Of a DNA stretch of 36,934 bases, positions 17,029-24,448 are shown in pieces; position 1 is the first letter of the stretch; each line of letters opens with the position of its first letter. Position numbers and translations under genes: made by a program. Source of the stretch: Burkholderiales bacterium (GTDB taxonomy: Bacteria; Pseudomonadota; Gammaproteobacteria; Burkholderiales; JAEUOS01); contig JAEUOS010000053.1 of NCBI GenBank assembly GCA_016790695.1, positions 1 through 36,934 on the forward strand, written 5' to 3'. The notes under the pieces are model-generated. The model saw nothing but the letters and a program-made list of their open reading frames with translations. It made no database searches and had not been told where the DNA came from.

Positions 17029-17994
17029 TCATTCGGCCTTGGCGCCGGAATCCTTGATCGCCCGGGCCCAGCGCGGCATCTCGGCGCGGATGTAGGCGGC
17101 GTATTCGGCCGCCGTGCCGCCGAGGACGTCGGCCCCCTGTCCGGCCAGGCGCGCGCGCACGCCGGCATCGGCGAGCGCGCGGTTGATCTCGGCATTGAGG
17201 CGGGCGACGATCTCCGGCGCGGTGCGGGCCGCCCCCACCACGCCCTGCCAGGCGGCCGCCTCGAAACCGGGCAGCCCGGACTCGGCGAAGGTCGGTGCCT
17301 CCGGCAGCACCGACGAGCGCTTCAGGCTGGTCACCGCGATCGCGCGCAGCCGCCCGTCCTTCACGTACGGCAGCGCGGTGTTGATGGTGTCGGTCATGAA
17401 CTGCGTCTGTCCGGCGGCCAGATCGACCAGACCCGGCGCGCTGCCCTTGTAGGGCACGTGCTGCGCGGTGAAGCCCATCTGGGCCGCGAGCATCGCGCTT
17501 GCCAGGTGGGTGATGGTGCCGGTGCCCGAGGACGAGTAGTTGACCTGTCCGGCGCGTGCCCTGACGTGATCGACGAACTCCTTCATGGTCTTCGCCGGCA
17601 CCGACGGGTGGACCACCAGAACCATGGGAATGGCGGCGGTGAGCGCCACCGGAACGAAGTCCTTGAGCGTGTCGTAGCTGGCGCGCCCGTACAGCGCCGG
17701 ATTGATCACGATCGCCGAGGTGTTGTAGAAGATCGTGTGGCCGTCGCTGGGAGCCTTGGCCGCGAGCTCGGCACCGATGTTGCCGCCGGCGCCGGGCTTG
17801 TTGTCGACGACGAACTGCTGGCCCAGCTGCTCGGTGAGCTTCTGCGCCAGCACCCGGGCGACGATGTCGGTGGGGCCGCCGGGCGGAAACGCCAGGATCA
17901 TGCGCACCGGCTTGGCGGGCCAGGATTGCGCGTGTCCGGGCGCGGCCAGGAGCAGCAGGGCCGTGGCGGCAACCCAGGTCAGCAACCGGTTCAT
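17029..17994 (-). CDS. Bug/TctC-family periplasmic binding protein
   Basis: A 321-residue tripartite-tricarboxylate-transporter receptor. The signal peptide MNRLLTWVAATALLLLAAPG ends at HAQ. The mature protein shows WPAKPVRMILAFPPGGPTD, the loop VDNKPGAGGNIG, SSSGTGTITHL and AQHVPYKGSAPGLVDL, all standard Bug features. No TctA or TctB membrane genes are in the window. It lies between an amidohydrolase and a crotonase gene on the same strand, which suggests a carboxylate or amide-derived ligand used by that set; the ligand itself cannot be read from the sequence. Confidence 0.93.
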   Translation of the reverse strand: MNRLLTWVAATALLLLAAPGHAQSWPAKPVRMILAFPPGGPTDIVARVLAQKLTEQLGQQFVVDNKPGAGGNIGAELAAKAPSDGHTIFYNTSAIVINPALYGRASYDTLKDFVPVALTAAIPMVLVVHPSVPAKTMKEFVDHVRARAGQVNYSSSGTGTITHLASAMLAAQMGFTAQHVPYKGSAPGLVDLAAGQTQFMTDTINTALPYVKDGRLRAIAVTSLKRSSVLPEAPTFAESGLPGFEAAAWQGVVGAARTAPEIVARLNAEINRALADAGVRARLAGQGADVLGGTAAEYAAYIRAEMPRWARAIKDSGAKAE

Positions 17995-18063
17995 CGCGTC
18001 GTCTCTCCTTGTCGGGTGGGTCGAATGGACGGGAAGCGGCCTGCGGCAGGACGGACCCGAAAC

Positions 18064-19752
18064 TCAGGCATCGAACCGGTCCAGCACGGCGCCGGGGCCG
18101 CGGGCGAGATCGGCATAGCCGCGGCCGTCATGGACCTGCACGCCGTTGACCCAGACGCCATGCACGCCGCGCGGCTCGCGGATCATGCGCGCGCCGCCGC
18201 CGGGCAGGTCGGCGACGCTTTGCGGACGGGACATGCCGACGCTGGCCGGGTCGAACAGCAGAAGGTCGGCCGGCGCGCCTTCGACCAGGCGGCCGCGGCC
18301 GGGAATGCGAAAGCAGTCGGCGGGGTGGCTGGTGAGGCGGCGGATGCCTTCCTCGAGGCTGAAGTGCCCGGTCTCGCGCACCCAGTGCGAGAGGAAATGC
18401 AGGCCGAAGCCGGCGTCGCACATGTACTGCAGGTGGGCGCCGGCATCCGACAGGGTGATCACGCCGGCGCGATGCTTGAGCAGCGGCGCCACCCCGTCGT
18501 CGTCGTTCTGGAAGAAGCGGCCGAGGAAGTGGGTGCGCAGGTCCTCCTCGAGCGCGAGGTCGAAGAACGCATCGAGCGGATCGCAGCCGCGCGCGCGCGC
18601 GAGCGCGCCGATGGTCATGCCCTCGAAGCGCGCATTCCCGGGCAGGGCCGTGAGGCTGACCTCGATGCGCTCCCAGTTGCCGAGGAACAGGATGCCCGGC
18701 TTCGGGCTGGCGAGATTGGCGCGAAACGCGGCGCGGAACGAGGCGTCGGCGTAGATCTGCCGCAGCTTCTCGTGACCGGCGCCGCCGATCGCGTCGAAGG
18801 CGCTGTGCGAGAGCAGCACATACGGCTCGACCAGGGTGAAGTCGAACGACAGCGGCTGGCAGCTGGTGAGGATGTGCACCGCGCGGCCGCGGTCCTGGGC
18901 CGCGGCGCAGGCGTCGTAGTAGGCCCGGCCGCGCTCCGGCGCGGCCTCGTTGTACATGGTGAGCACCGTCGAGATGAACGACGGCCGGCCGTTCGACGCG
19001 CTGATCGACTCCATCACCTCGGGCGTCGCGCGCGAGCCGGTCGCGCTCATGAACACGCCGCGGCCGACCTCGCCCAGCACGCCGGTGAGCGCGCGCAGCT
19101 CGGCTTCGGTGGCGATCGTCGATGGCATCGGCCGGCCGCCGAAGCCGCTGTGGTTGGGCGAGAACGACGAGGCGAAGCCGATCGCGCCCGCATCCATCGC
19201 CTCGCGCACCAGGCGGCGCATCGTCGCGAGTTCGTCGGCGCTCGGCTCGGCGCGCTCCGAGGCCGCCTCGCCCATCACGACGGTGCGGATCACCGAGTGC
19301 CCGGCGAACACCGCGGTGTTGAGGTAGGGGCCGATGCGGCGCAGCTGCGCCATGTACTCGGGGAAGGTCTCGAACCCCCAGTGCACGCCGGTGAGCAGCG
19401 CCTGCAGGTCCATGCCCTCGACCACCGACAGGTTCTTCATCATCGTCTCGCGCAGCGGCGCCGGGCAGGGCGCGATGCCGAAGCCGCAGTTGCCGATCAC
19501 CGCCGTGGTCACGCCCAGCGCCGGCGACGGCGACATCGTGCGGTCCCAGGTGATCTGCGCGTCATAGTGGGTGTGCAGGTCGACGATGCCGGGCATCAGC
19601 GCGAGCCCGCCTGCGTCGACGATGCGGTGCGCCGCGTCGGCAACCCGGCCGATGCGCGTGATGCGCCCCTGATCGACGGCAACGTCTGCGGATACAGCAG
19701 GATTGCCCAGGCCGTCGTGGACCTGAGCGCCGCGGATGACGAGATCGTGCAT
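18064..19752 (-). CDS. D-aminoacylase-like amidohydrolase
   Basis: A 562-residue cytoplasmic amidohydrolase of the D-aminoacylase/N-acyl-D-amino-acid deacylase group (COG3653). The beta-sandwich start is MHDLVIRGAQVHDG. Metal-site residues include DLHTHYDAQ (His60, His62), GNCGFGIAP (Cys89) and, near the end, LSDAGAHLQY with the catalytic Asp. The SHxK histidine typical of D-aminoacylases is not seen; that region reads FISTVLTM. So metal content and substrate are uncertain. The C-terminal SPADLLLFDP-like segment (GAPADLLLFDP) is normal. It is on the same strand as, and directly follows, an acyl-CoA dehydrogenase-like gene and precedes a Bug binding protein. Confidence 0.88.
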   Translation of the reverse strand: MHDLVIRGAQVHDGLGNPAVSADVAVDQGRITRIGRVADAAHRIVDAGGLALMPGIVDLHTHYDAQITWDRTMSPSPALGVTTAVIGNCGFGIAPCPAPLRETMMKNLSVVEGMDLQALLTGVHWGFETFPEYMAQLRRIGPYLNTAVFAGHSVIRTVVMGEAASERAEPSADELATMRRLVREAMDAGAIGFASSFSPNHSGFGGRPMPSTIATEAELRALTGVLGEVGRGVFMSATGSRATPEVMESISASNGRPSFISTVLTMYNEAAPERGRAYYDACAAAQDRGRAVHILTSCQPLSFDFTLVEPYVLLSHSAFDAIGGAGHEKLRQIYADASFRAAFRANLASPKPGILFLGNWERIEVSLTALPGNARFEGMTIGALARARGCDPLDAFFDLALEEDLRTHFLGRFFQNDDDGVAPLLKHRAGVITLSDAGAHLQYMCDAGFGLHFLSHWVRETGHFSLEEGIRRLTSHPADCFRIPGRGRLVEGAPADLLLFDPASVGMSRPQSVADLPGGGARMIREPRGVHGVWVNGVQVHDGRGYADLARGPGAVLDRFDA

Positions 19753-19789
19753 GCGGAATTTCCGGTTGCGGAAGGGAGACGGAAGCGGA

Positions 19790-20746
19790 TTATGGCGCGG
19801 CTGCGGCCGGCGGCTCGGGCAGGCCGAGTGCCGCGCAGGCGCTCGCGAAGCGGCGCGCGCGTGCCGCCGAGGCGACGCCGAAGAGCGAACGGTCGCGCTG
19901 CCAGCGTGCCGCGGCCGCGCTGTCCGCACGCGCGGCGAAATGGGCGTCGGCCGCCTGTGCGAGGCGACGCGCGGCCGCGAGCACGCCTTCGAGCGCGACG
20001 TGCGTGGCGGCCCGCGCCGGATCGAGCCCGGCCAGCGCGTGAAACGAGACCAGCGTCTGCACCGCTTCGGCCAGCCAGGCCGCGGGCCAGCGCAGGCGGC
20101 GCGCCTCGCGCAGCAGGTAGGCGAGCACCGCGGCGTTGACGTGGATGTCCTCGATGCTGCGGAAGGGTTTGACCACACGCAGGTAGCCGTCGCCTTCCAG
20201 GACGTCCGAGGCTGCCACGGCCACGTCGTCGAGGTGCACCTCGGCATGCGGCAATTCCGGCACGAAGCGCGTCGGCGGCATGGACTCGATGCGCACGCCG
20301 CGGGCGGCGGCATTCACCCGCGCGACCCGGATGCGCGGACGCCCTTGGGCATCCGCGTCTGGCAGGCGGGCGGCCACCAGCAGCAGCGTGCCCTCGGGAC
20401 CGAGCGTGCTCCATTTTTTGCGGCCCGAGAGCGCGAACCCGTCCTCGCGCGGCACGAGGGTGCTCGCGATGTTCCTGGGCGCATTGCCGTTCGCCTCGGT
20501 CACGCACAGGCAGGCGATGGCCGCGTCGGGCAGCGAGGGATCGAGCGCGCGCAGCGCGCCCTGGTAGCCGGCGCCGAAAGCCCAGGCGACGCGATCGGCG
20601 GCGAACCCGCCGGCGATGGAACGGTCGATCGGCGCCTGCCAGTCGCCAGCGAGCGCCCGATGCAGCGGCCACCACTGGCGGACGTGCTCGACGGCTTCGG
20701 CGTCTGCGGGTGCCGCGAACAGGCGGTCGAGGAGGGCGGGTGTCAT
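19790..20746 (-). CDS. Short, divergent acyl-CoA dehydrogenase-like flavoprotein
   Basis: At 318 residues it is about 60 shorter than standard acyl-CoA dehydrogenases. The N-terminal helical domain and the middle beta domain are recognisable: CVTEANGNAPRN stands where LTEPxAGSD-type sequence is usual, and GFALSGRKKWST matches the GxKxWIT flavin-contact strand. The C-terminal helical domain is short, Ala/Arg-rich, and has no evident catalytic glutamate. It may be a real but diverged enzyme or one acting on a non-standard substrate. It is the first gene of the minus-strand run toward the amidohydrolase. Confidence 0.75.
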   Translation of the reverse strand: MTPALLDRLFAAPADAEAVEHVRQWWPLHRALAGDWQAPIDRSIAGGFAADRVAWAFGAGYQGALRALDPSLPDAAIACLCVTEANGNAPRNIASTLVPREDGFALSGRKKWSTLGPEGTLLLVAARLPDADAQGRPRIRVARVNAAARGVRIESMPPTRFVPELPHAEVHLDDVAVAASDVLEGDGYLRVVKPFRSIEDIHVNAAVLAYLLREARRLRWPAAWLAEAVQTLVSFHALAGLDPARAATHVALEGVLAAARRLAQAADAHFAARADSAAAARWQRDRSLFGVASAARARRFASACAALGLPEPPAAAAP

Positions 20747-20770
20747 GGCGGGCGCGCAACGGCAGGGGGA

Positions 20771-20776
20771 ACTATA
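20771..20776 (-). promoter_or_regulatory. Possible -10 box for the acyl-CoA dehydrogenase-like gene
   Basis: On the minus strand TATAGT stands 25 bases before the ATG, flanked by GGGG/CCCC arms (20766-20780). No good -35 box is visible, so confidence is low. Confidence 0.35.
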
Positions 20777-20802
20777 CCCCGCGCGACCCGCCGCGCAGCG
20801 CG

Positions 20803-20822
20803 GCCGGGCACGCCTGCCCGGC
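20803..20822 (-). terminator. Hairpin after the frameshifted PEP-CTERM gene
   Basis: GCCGGGCA pairs with TGCCCGGC across a four-base loop, eight perfect GC-rich pairs, 17 bases beyond the stop at 20840. There is no T-run, so it is a candidate only. Confidence 0.45.
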
Positions 20823-20839
20823 GCGGCGCTGCGCCGTGA

Positions 20840-21191
20840 TCAGGCCGCGCGCCGCCGCCGCGCCAGCCCGGCGAGTCCGAGGGCAAGGCCCACCTGCACC
20901 AGGGTCGAGCGCGGGAATCACCTCGACATCAAGTCGCAGCGTGTACGACGCCGCGCGCTGGAATCCCTTTGCGGGCAACTGCGTGCAGAGCGGCTCGCCG
21001 GTGGGCGCCAGTTCGCACCGAGCCGTCGCCGGTGAGACCGTATAGGCTGACGAGATCATGACGTCGTAGACGCCTGGCCTGTCCAGCGCGAGCGGGGCGG
21101 GCGCAGATGGCGCGCGACTCCCGTCGATGAATAGCGGGCCACCGGGCCCGGCGTGTGCCAACGCGGCAATGGCAATCGGCAGGCCCGACAT
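20840..21191 (-). pseudogene. Small PEP-CTERM surface protein gene with a frameshift at the sorting motif
   Basis: From the ATG at 21191 the frame encodes about 94 residues: a signal-like start (MSGLPIAIAALAHA, with KRGK just upstream if a TTG start is used), a short domain with two cysteines (ARCELAP and EPLCTQL), and then LRLDVEVIP. Here the frame runs on into nonsense, but the other frame reads STLVQVGLALGLAGLARRRR and stops at 20840. Joined, this is a typical PEP-CTERM tail: motif, membrane helix, arginine cluster. Restoring two bases near 20912-20917 would give IPERSTLV. So a two-base deletion, real or from sequencing, breaks the gene exactly at the exosortase recognition site. The domain itself was not recognised. 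Confidence 0.65.
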
Positions 21192-21247
21192 TTTTCCACG
21201 CTTAATCAATAAGTTGCGACAACGTTTCGAGGATCGGTCGGGGCTTG

Positions 21248-21264
21248 TGTAAAGTTTTTCGACA
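21248..21264 (+). promoter_or_regulatory. TGTAAA...TCGACA element between the PEP-CTERM gene and leuA
   Basis: An AT-rich, partly symmetrical element (TGTAAAG, TTTTTC, GACA), followed by TTCC. A similar pair of half-elements (GTGTTTA and GACATTCC, 24272-24289) lies upstream of the other PEP-CTERM gene. It sits about 57 bases from the broken PEP-CTERM gene start. Role as a shared regulatory site is an inference. Confidence 0.35.
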
Positions 21265-21411
21265 TTCCTGGTCATCCCGGCCGTCGCGCGCGATTGCGCG
21301 CACTCGTGACCGCCCGCGCGCCGATGCCGAACGCTGGGACGCCGCAAGGCACGCGTCGATGCCCCCGGCGTCGACGTTCGACCGGAGGCGTGTGCAAAAG
21401 CAACAACTTGC

Positions 21412-21440
21412 TTGCGAAGGGCCACGAAACCCGTTAGATT
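21412..21440 (+). promoter_or_regulatory. Promoter of the leuA leader
   Basis: TTGCGA (21412-21417), a 17-base spacer and TAGATT (21435-21440), each matching four of six consensus bases. Transcription would begin at about 21447-21450, that is at or just before the ATG of the leader peptide. Confidence 0.6.
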
Positions 21441-21449
21441 CCCCCCACT

Positions 21450-21536
21450 ATGGCACGCAACTGCAACGCCCTCCTCGCCATTGCCTCGCTGTACAGCGGC
21501 CTCCTGCTGGGCCTGCTGCTGCGCCCCGCGCGCTAA
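21450..21536 (+). CDS. Leucine-rich leader peptide of leuA, probably leaderless
   Basis: A 28-codon frame, MARNCNALLAIASLYSGLLL then GLLLRPAR and TAA. Nine of 28 residues are leucine, including two Leu-Leu-Leu runs separated by one glycine, encoded by CTG and CTC. It ends 37 bases before a terminator-like hairpin and 126 bases before leuA. The setting and composition are those of a leucine attenuation leader. No Shine-Dalgarno sequence precedes the ATG (the bases before it are a run of C), and the promoter places the mRNA 5' end within three bases of it, so translation would be leaderless. The peptide itself likely has no other function. Confidence 0.78.
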   Translation: MARNCNALLAIASLYSGLLLGLLLRPAR

Positions 21537-21572
21537 ATATCCCACCCCACAATTCGGTTGCAGTACGCGCAC

Positions 21573-21594
21573 AAGGTGCCTCGAGAGGCATTTT
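21573..21594 (+). terminator. Attenuator-type terminator ahead of leuA
   Basis: TGCCT and AGGCA pair around the loop CGAG, extended by flanking AAGG/TTTT pairs to as many as nine, and the right arm runs into TTTT (21591-21594). It lies between the leader peptide and leuA, in the place of an attenuator. A segment just before it, GTTGCAGT (21557-21564), is perfectly complementary to ACTGCAAC at 21460-21467 inside the leader frame, and GTGCC (21576-21580) to GGCAC at 21452-21456; pairing there would disrupt the left arm. Confidence 0.65.
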
Positions 21595-21662
21595 GGCCGC
21601 CAGCGCATACGCGCACCGGGTTCCACGCATCGAATCGACCACGCCCAACCCAGGAGAGACCC

Positions 21663-23216
21663 ATGAGCACCGACCGCCTGATCATTTTCGACACCACCTT
21701 GCGCGACGGCGAGCAGAGTCCCGGCGCCTCGATGACCAAGGAGGAGAAACTGCGCATCGCGCGGGTGCTGGAAAAGCTCAAGGTCGACGTGATCGAGGCC
21801 GGCTTTCCGGCTTCGTCGAACGGCGACTTCGAGGCGGTCAAGGCGATCGCGGGCGTGATCAAGGACTCCACCGTCGCCGGCCTGTGCCGCGCCAACGACC
21901 GCGACATCCAGCGCGGCATCGACGCGCTCAAGGGCGCCAAGTCGTGGCGCGTGCACACCTTCATCGCCACCAGCCCGCTGCACATGGAGAAGAAGCTGCG
22001 CATGACGCCCGACGAGGTGTTCGAGCAGGCCAAGCTGTCGGTGCGCTACGCGCGCAACCAGTGCCCGGACGTGGAGTTCTCGCCCGAGGACGGCTACCGC
22101 TCGGAAATGGACTTCCTGTGCCGCATCCTCGAGGCGGTGATCAAGGAGGGCGCCACCACCATCAACGTGCCCGACACGGTCGGCTACGCGGTGCCGGAGC
22201 TCTACGGCGAGTTCTTCAAGACGCTGCGCACGCGCATTCCCAACAGCGACAAGGCGGTCTGGTCGGCGCACTGCCACAACGACCTCGGCATGGCGGTCGC
22301 GAACTCGCTCGCCGCGGTGACCATGGGCGGGGTGCGCCAGGTCGAGTGCACCATCAACGGACTCGGCGAGCGCGCCGGCAACACCTCGCTCGAGGAGATC
22401 GTGATGGCGGTGCGCACCCGCCGCGACTTCTTCAAGCTCGAGACGCGCATCGACCCGTCGCAGATCGTGCCGGCCTCGCGCCTGGTGTCGCAGATCACCG
22501 GCTTCGTGGTGCAGCCGAACAAGGCGGTGGTCGGCGCCAACGCCTTCGCGCACGCCTCGGGCATCCACCAGGACGGCGTGCTCAAGGCGCGCGACACCTA
22601 CGAGATCATGCGCGCCGAGGACGTCGGCTGGAGCGCCAACAAGATCGTCCTGGGCAAGCTGTCCGGGCGCAACGCCTTCCGCCAGCGGCTCGAGCAGCTC
22701 GGCATCGAGCTCGACTCCGAGACCCAGCTGAACGAGGCCTTCGCCAAGTTCAAGGACCTGGCCGACAAGAAGGCCGAGATCTTCGACGAGGACATCCAGA
22801 TGCTCTTCGCCGACCACAACGACGACGAGACCGGCGAGAACTACAAGCTGGTGTCGATGAAGCAGTCCTCGGAAATGGGCGAGGCGCCGCACGCGAGCGT
22901 CACGCTGCGCGACGGCGGCGCCGAGAAGAAGGCGGAGTCGCACGGCTCCGGCCCGGTCGACGCCACCTTCAAGGCCATCGAGAGCATCGCCAAGAGCGAT
23001 GCCGAGCTCGTGCTCTATTCGGTCAACGCCGTCACCCAGGGCACCGACAGCCAGGGCGAGGTGACGGTGCGGCTGTCGAAGGCCGGGCGCATCGTCAACG
23101 GCGTCGGCGCCGACACCGACGTCATCGTCGCCTCCGCCAAGGCCTACGTTTCGGCGCTCAACAAGCTGTTCGACAAGAGCGAGCGCCTGAACCCGCAGAC
23201 CAGCGGCACGGTGTGA
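21663..23216 (+). CDS. leuA: 2-Isopropylmalate synthase
   Basis: First committed step of leucine synthesis: condenses acetyl-CoA with 2-oxoisovalerate, the product line of the ilv genes 8 kb upstream. The 517-residue protein has the TIM barrel with [13 protein letters not shown] near the start, metal ligands in [11 protein letters not shown], and [15 protein letters not shown]. Linker and C-terminal LeuA dimer/allosteric domain (about 390-517) are intact, with HASGIHQDG upstream of them. That domain gives leucine feedback inhibition. AGGAGAG precedes the ATG at 21663; in-frame ATG codons further out fall inside the attenuator and were rejected. Confidence 0.98.
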   Translation: MSTDRLIIFDTTLRDGEQSPGASMTKEEKLRIARVLEKLKVDVIEAGFPASSNGDFEAVKAIAGVIKDSTVAGLCRANDRDIQRGIDALKGAKSWRVHTFIATSPLHMEKKLRMTPDEVFEQAKLSVRYARNQCPDVEFSPEDGYRSEMDFLCRILEAVIKEGATTINVPDTVGYAVPELYGEFFKTLRTRIPNSDKAVWSAHCHNDLGMAVANSLAAVTMGGVRQVECTINGLGERAGNTSLEEIVMAVRTRRDFFKLETRIDPSQIVPASRLVSQITGFVVQPNKAVVGANAFAHASGIHQDGVLKARDTYEIMRAEDVGWSANKIVLGKLSGRNAFRQRLEQLGIELDSETQLNEAFAKFKDLADKKAEIFDEDIQMLFADHNDDETGENYKLVSMKQSSEMGEAPHASVTLRDGGAEKKAESHGSGPVDATFKAIESIAKSDAELVLYSVNAVTQGTDSQGEVTVRLSKAGRIVNGVGADTDVIVASAKAYVSALNKLFDKSERLNPQTSGTV

Positions 23217-23280
23217 GGCGCGCGCCCCGGCTGCTGTCGATCGCGCCGCGCGCCGGGGCGATCTCCCGGCGCGCGCCGAG

Positions 23281-23315
23281 CCCGCGCCACGCCGCCACGA
23301 GCGGCGTGGCGCGGG
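23281..23315 (+). terminator. 15-base-pair hairpin after leuA
   Basis: A perfect 15-pair, wholly GC-rich stem (23281-23295 with 23301-23315) around the loop CACGA, 64 bases past the leuA stop and 28 bases before the next start. G-rich rather than T-rich sequence follows. It is either a strong non-canonical terminator or an mRNA 3'-end stabiliser. Confidence 0.5.
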
Positions 23316-23342
23316 GGCGCGGCACCCCGTGGCGCGCGCGCG

Positions 23343-24224
23343 ATGCGTGACCCCGACCTGCGCCGCACCTGGCTCTTCGGCGCCGGCGCCGAGCGCGCCA
23401 CGCACGCGGCGATGGCCGCGTCGGGTGCCGATGTCCTGATCCAGGACCTCGAGGACTTCACCCCGCCCGCGCGGCGCGCCGAGGCGCGCGCACTGGCGGC
23501 GCCGCTCTACGCGTCCTGGCGCGCGGCCGGCCGCATCGCCTGCGTGCGCATCAACCGCCTGCGCGACGGCGGCGCCGACGACCTCGACGCGGTGCTGGCC
23601 GCGCGCCCCGACATCGTCGCCTACCCGAAGGCGGCGGGCGCGGCCGACATGCGCGAGCTCGACGCCGAGCTCGCGCGCCGCGAGCGCGCGCTGGGCCTGC
23701 CGGTCGGGACGACCGAGCTGCTGCCGGTGGCCGAGACCGCGCTCGGCGTGGTGACGGTGCGCGAGATGGCGGCCGCCTCGCCGCGCGTGCGCTGCGCGCT
23801 GCTGGGCGCGGAAGACCTGGCGGCGGACCTGTGCGCCGAGCGCGGGCGCGACGCGGTCGAACTCGACCACGCGCGGCGCCGCTTCCTGCTCGAGTGCCGC
23901 GCGGCCGGCATCGAGCCGGTCGACGCGCCCTATACATTCGCGGATGCCGACGGCGCCGCCGCCGAGGCCGCCTACGCGCGGCGCCTCGGCTACCGTTGCA
24001 AGAGCCTGGTGCGCCCCGAGCACGCCGCGCGCCTCAATGCCGTCCTCACCCCGTCGGCGGACGAATGCGACCGGGCGCGCCGCCTGATCGCCGCCTTCGC
24101 CGCGGGCCGCGCGCGCGGCGAGGACCGCGTGCTCGTCGACGGCCTGTGGGTCGAGGTGCCGATGGTCATGACCGCCGAGCGCCTGCTCGCGCGCGCGGCG
24201 CGGCTCGCCGGCGCCGAGCGCTGA
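23343..24224 (+). CDS. HpcH/HpaI aldolase or CitE-like citrate lyase family protein
   Basis: A 293-residue TIM-barrel protein of the CitE/citramalyl-CoA lyase family. Seen are RRTWLFGAGAERA (family start RSxLFVPG), VLIQDLEDFTPP with the Glu/Asp pair for the metal, CVRINRL with the conserved Arg, DIVAYPKA, ELLPVAETALGV with the metal-binding Glu, and CALLGAEDLAADL. The usual GxxxD after the barrel is present as VDAPYTFADADG. It would cleave or form a 3-hydroxyacyl-CoA such as malyl-CoA; the substrate cannot be set. No good ribosome binding site precedes the ATG. GC content is extreme, like its flanks. Confidence 0.85.
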   Translation: MRDPDLRRTWLFGAGAERATHAAMAASGADVLIQDLEDFTPPARRAEARALAAPLYASWRAAGRIACVRINRLRDGGADDLDAVLAARPDIVAYPKAAGAADMRELDAELARRERALGLPVGTTELLPVAETALGVVTVREMAAASPRVRCALLGAEDLAADLCAERGRDAVELDHARRRFLLECRAAGIEPVDAPYTFADADGAAAEAAYARRLGYRCKSLVRPEHAARLNAVLTPSADECDRARRLIAAFAAGRARGEDRVLVDGLWVEVPMVMTAERLLARAARLAGAER

Positions 24225-24304
24225 CCGCGCCGGCCGCCGGCAGGCGCGGCGGAAGGGATGTCGTGCACCGCGTGTTTACCTGACATTCCGGCGGCGCGCG
24301 CCGT

Positions 24305-24319
24305 CATGCCATTGGCATG
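24305..24319. promoter_or_regulatory. Perfect palindrome upstream of the SGNH hydrolase gene
   Basis: CATGCCA-T-TGGCATG, two seven-base arms about one central base, 130 bases before the gene and 59 bases before the -35 box. It has the form of a dimeric regulator operator in a 224-base gap that otherwise holds only the promoter. Confidence 0.45.
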
Positions 24320-24377
24320 GATTGAAAACAAACGTCAGCGGCGCGCGCGGCTGTCGTCAAATCGGGATCGACCCGGG

Positions 24378-24406
24378 TTGTGGCGGCGCCGGGACGGTGG
24401 TATCTT
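24378..24406 (+). promoter_or_regulatory. Promoter of the PEP-CTERM SGNH hydrolase gene
   Basis: TTGTGG (24378-24383), a 17-base spacer and TATCTT (24401-24406). Start near 24413 would give a 36-base leader with TTGGAG (24437-24442) as the ribosome binding site. Confidence 0.55.
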
Positions 24407-24448
24407 CGGGACTCTTTCGCCTTAAGAAACAAAAACTTGGAGTTGACA

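Noticed and set aside
17017..20139. Plus-strand open frame of about 1040 codons over the amidohydrolase region
   Set aside because: Shadow of three minus-strand genes with strong family motifs; no domain is recognisable in the plus-strand translation.
20772..24023. Long minus-strand open frame of over 1000 codons across leuA and the CitE-like gene
   Set aside because: It is antisense to clear genes, is low-complexity (Arg, Ala, Gly, His, Asp rich) and arises from GC-rich codon bias. Only its last part, outside leuA, reflects a real gene, the broken PEP-CTERM protein.
24305..24330. Sigma-54 (-24/-12) promoter for the PEP-CTERM hydrolase, as reported for exosortase-linked genes
   Set aside because: TTGGCATG resembles the -24 part, but no GC stands at the -12 distance; a sigma-70-type promoter with 17-base spacing lies downstream.
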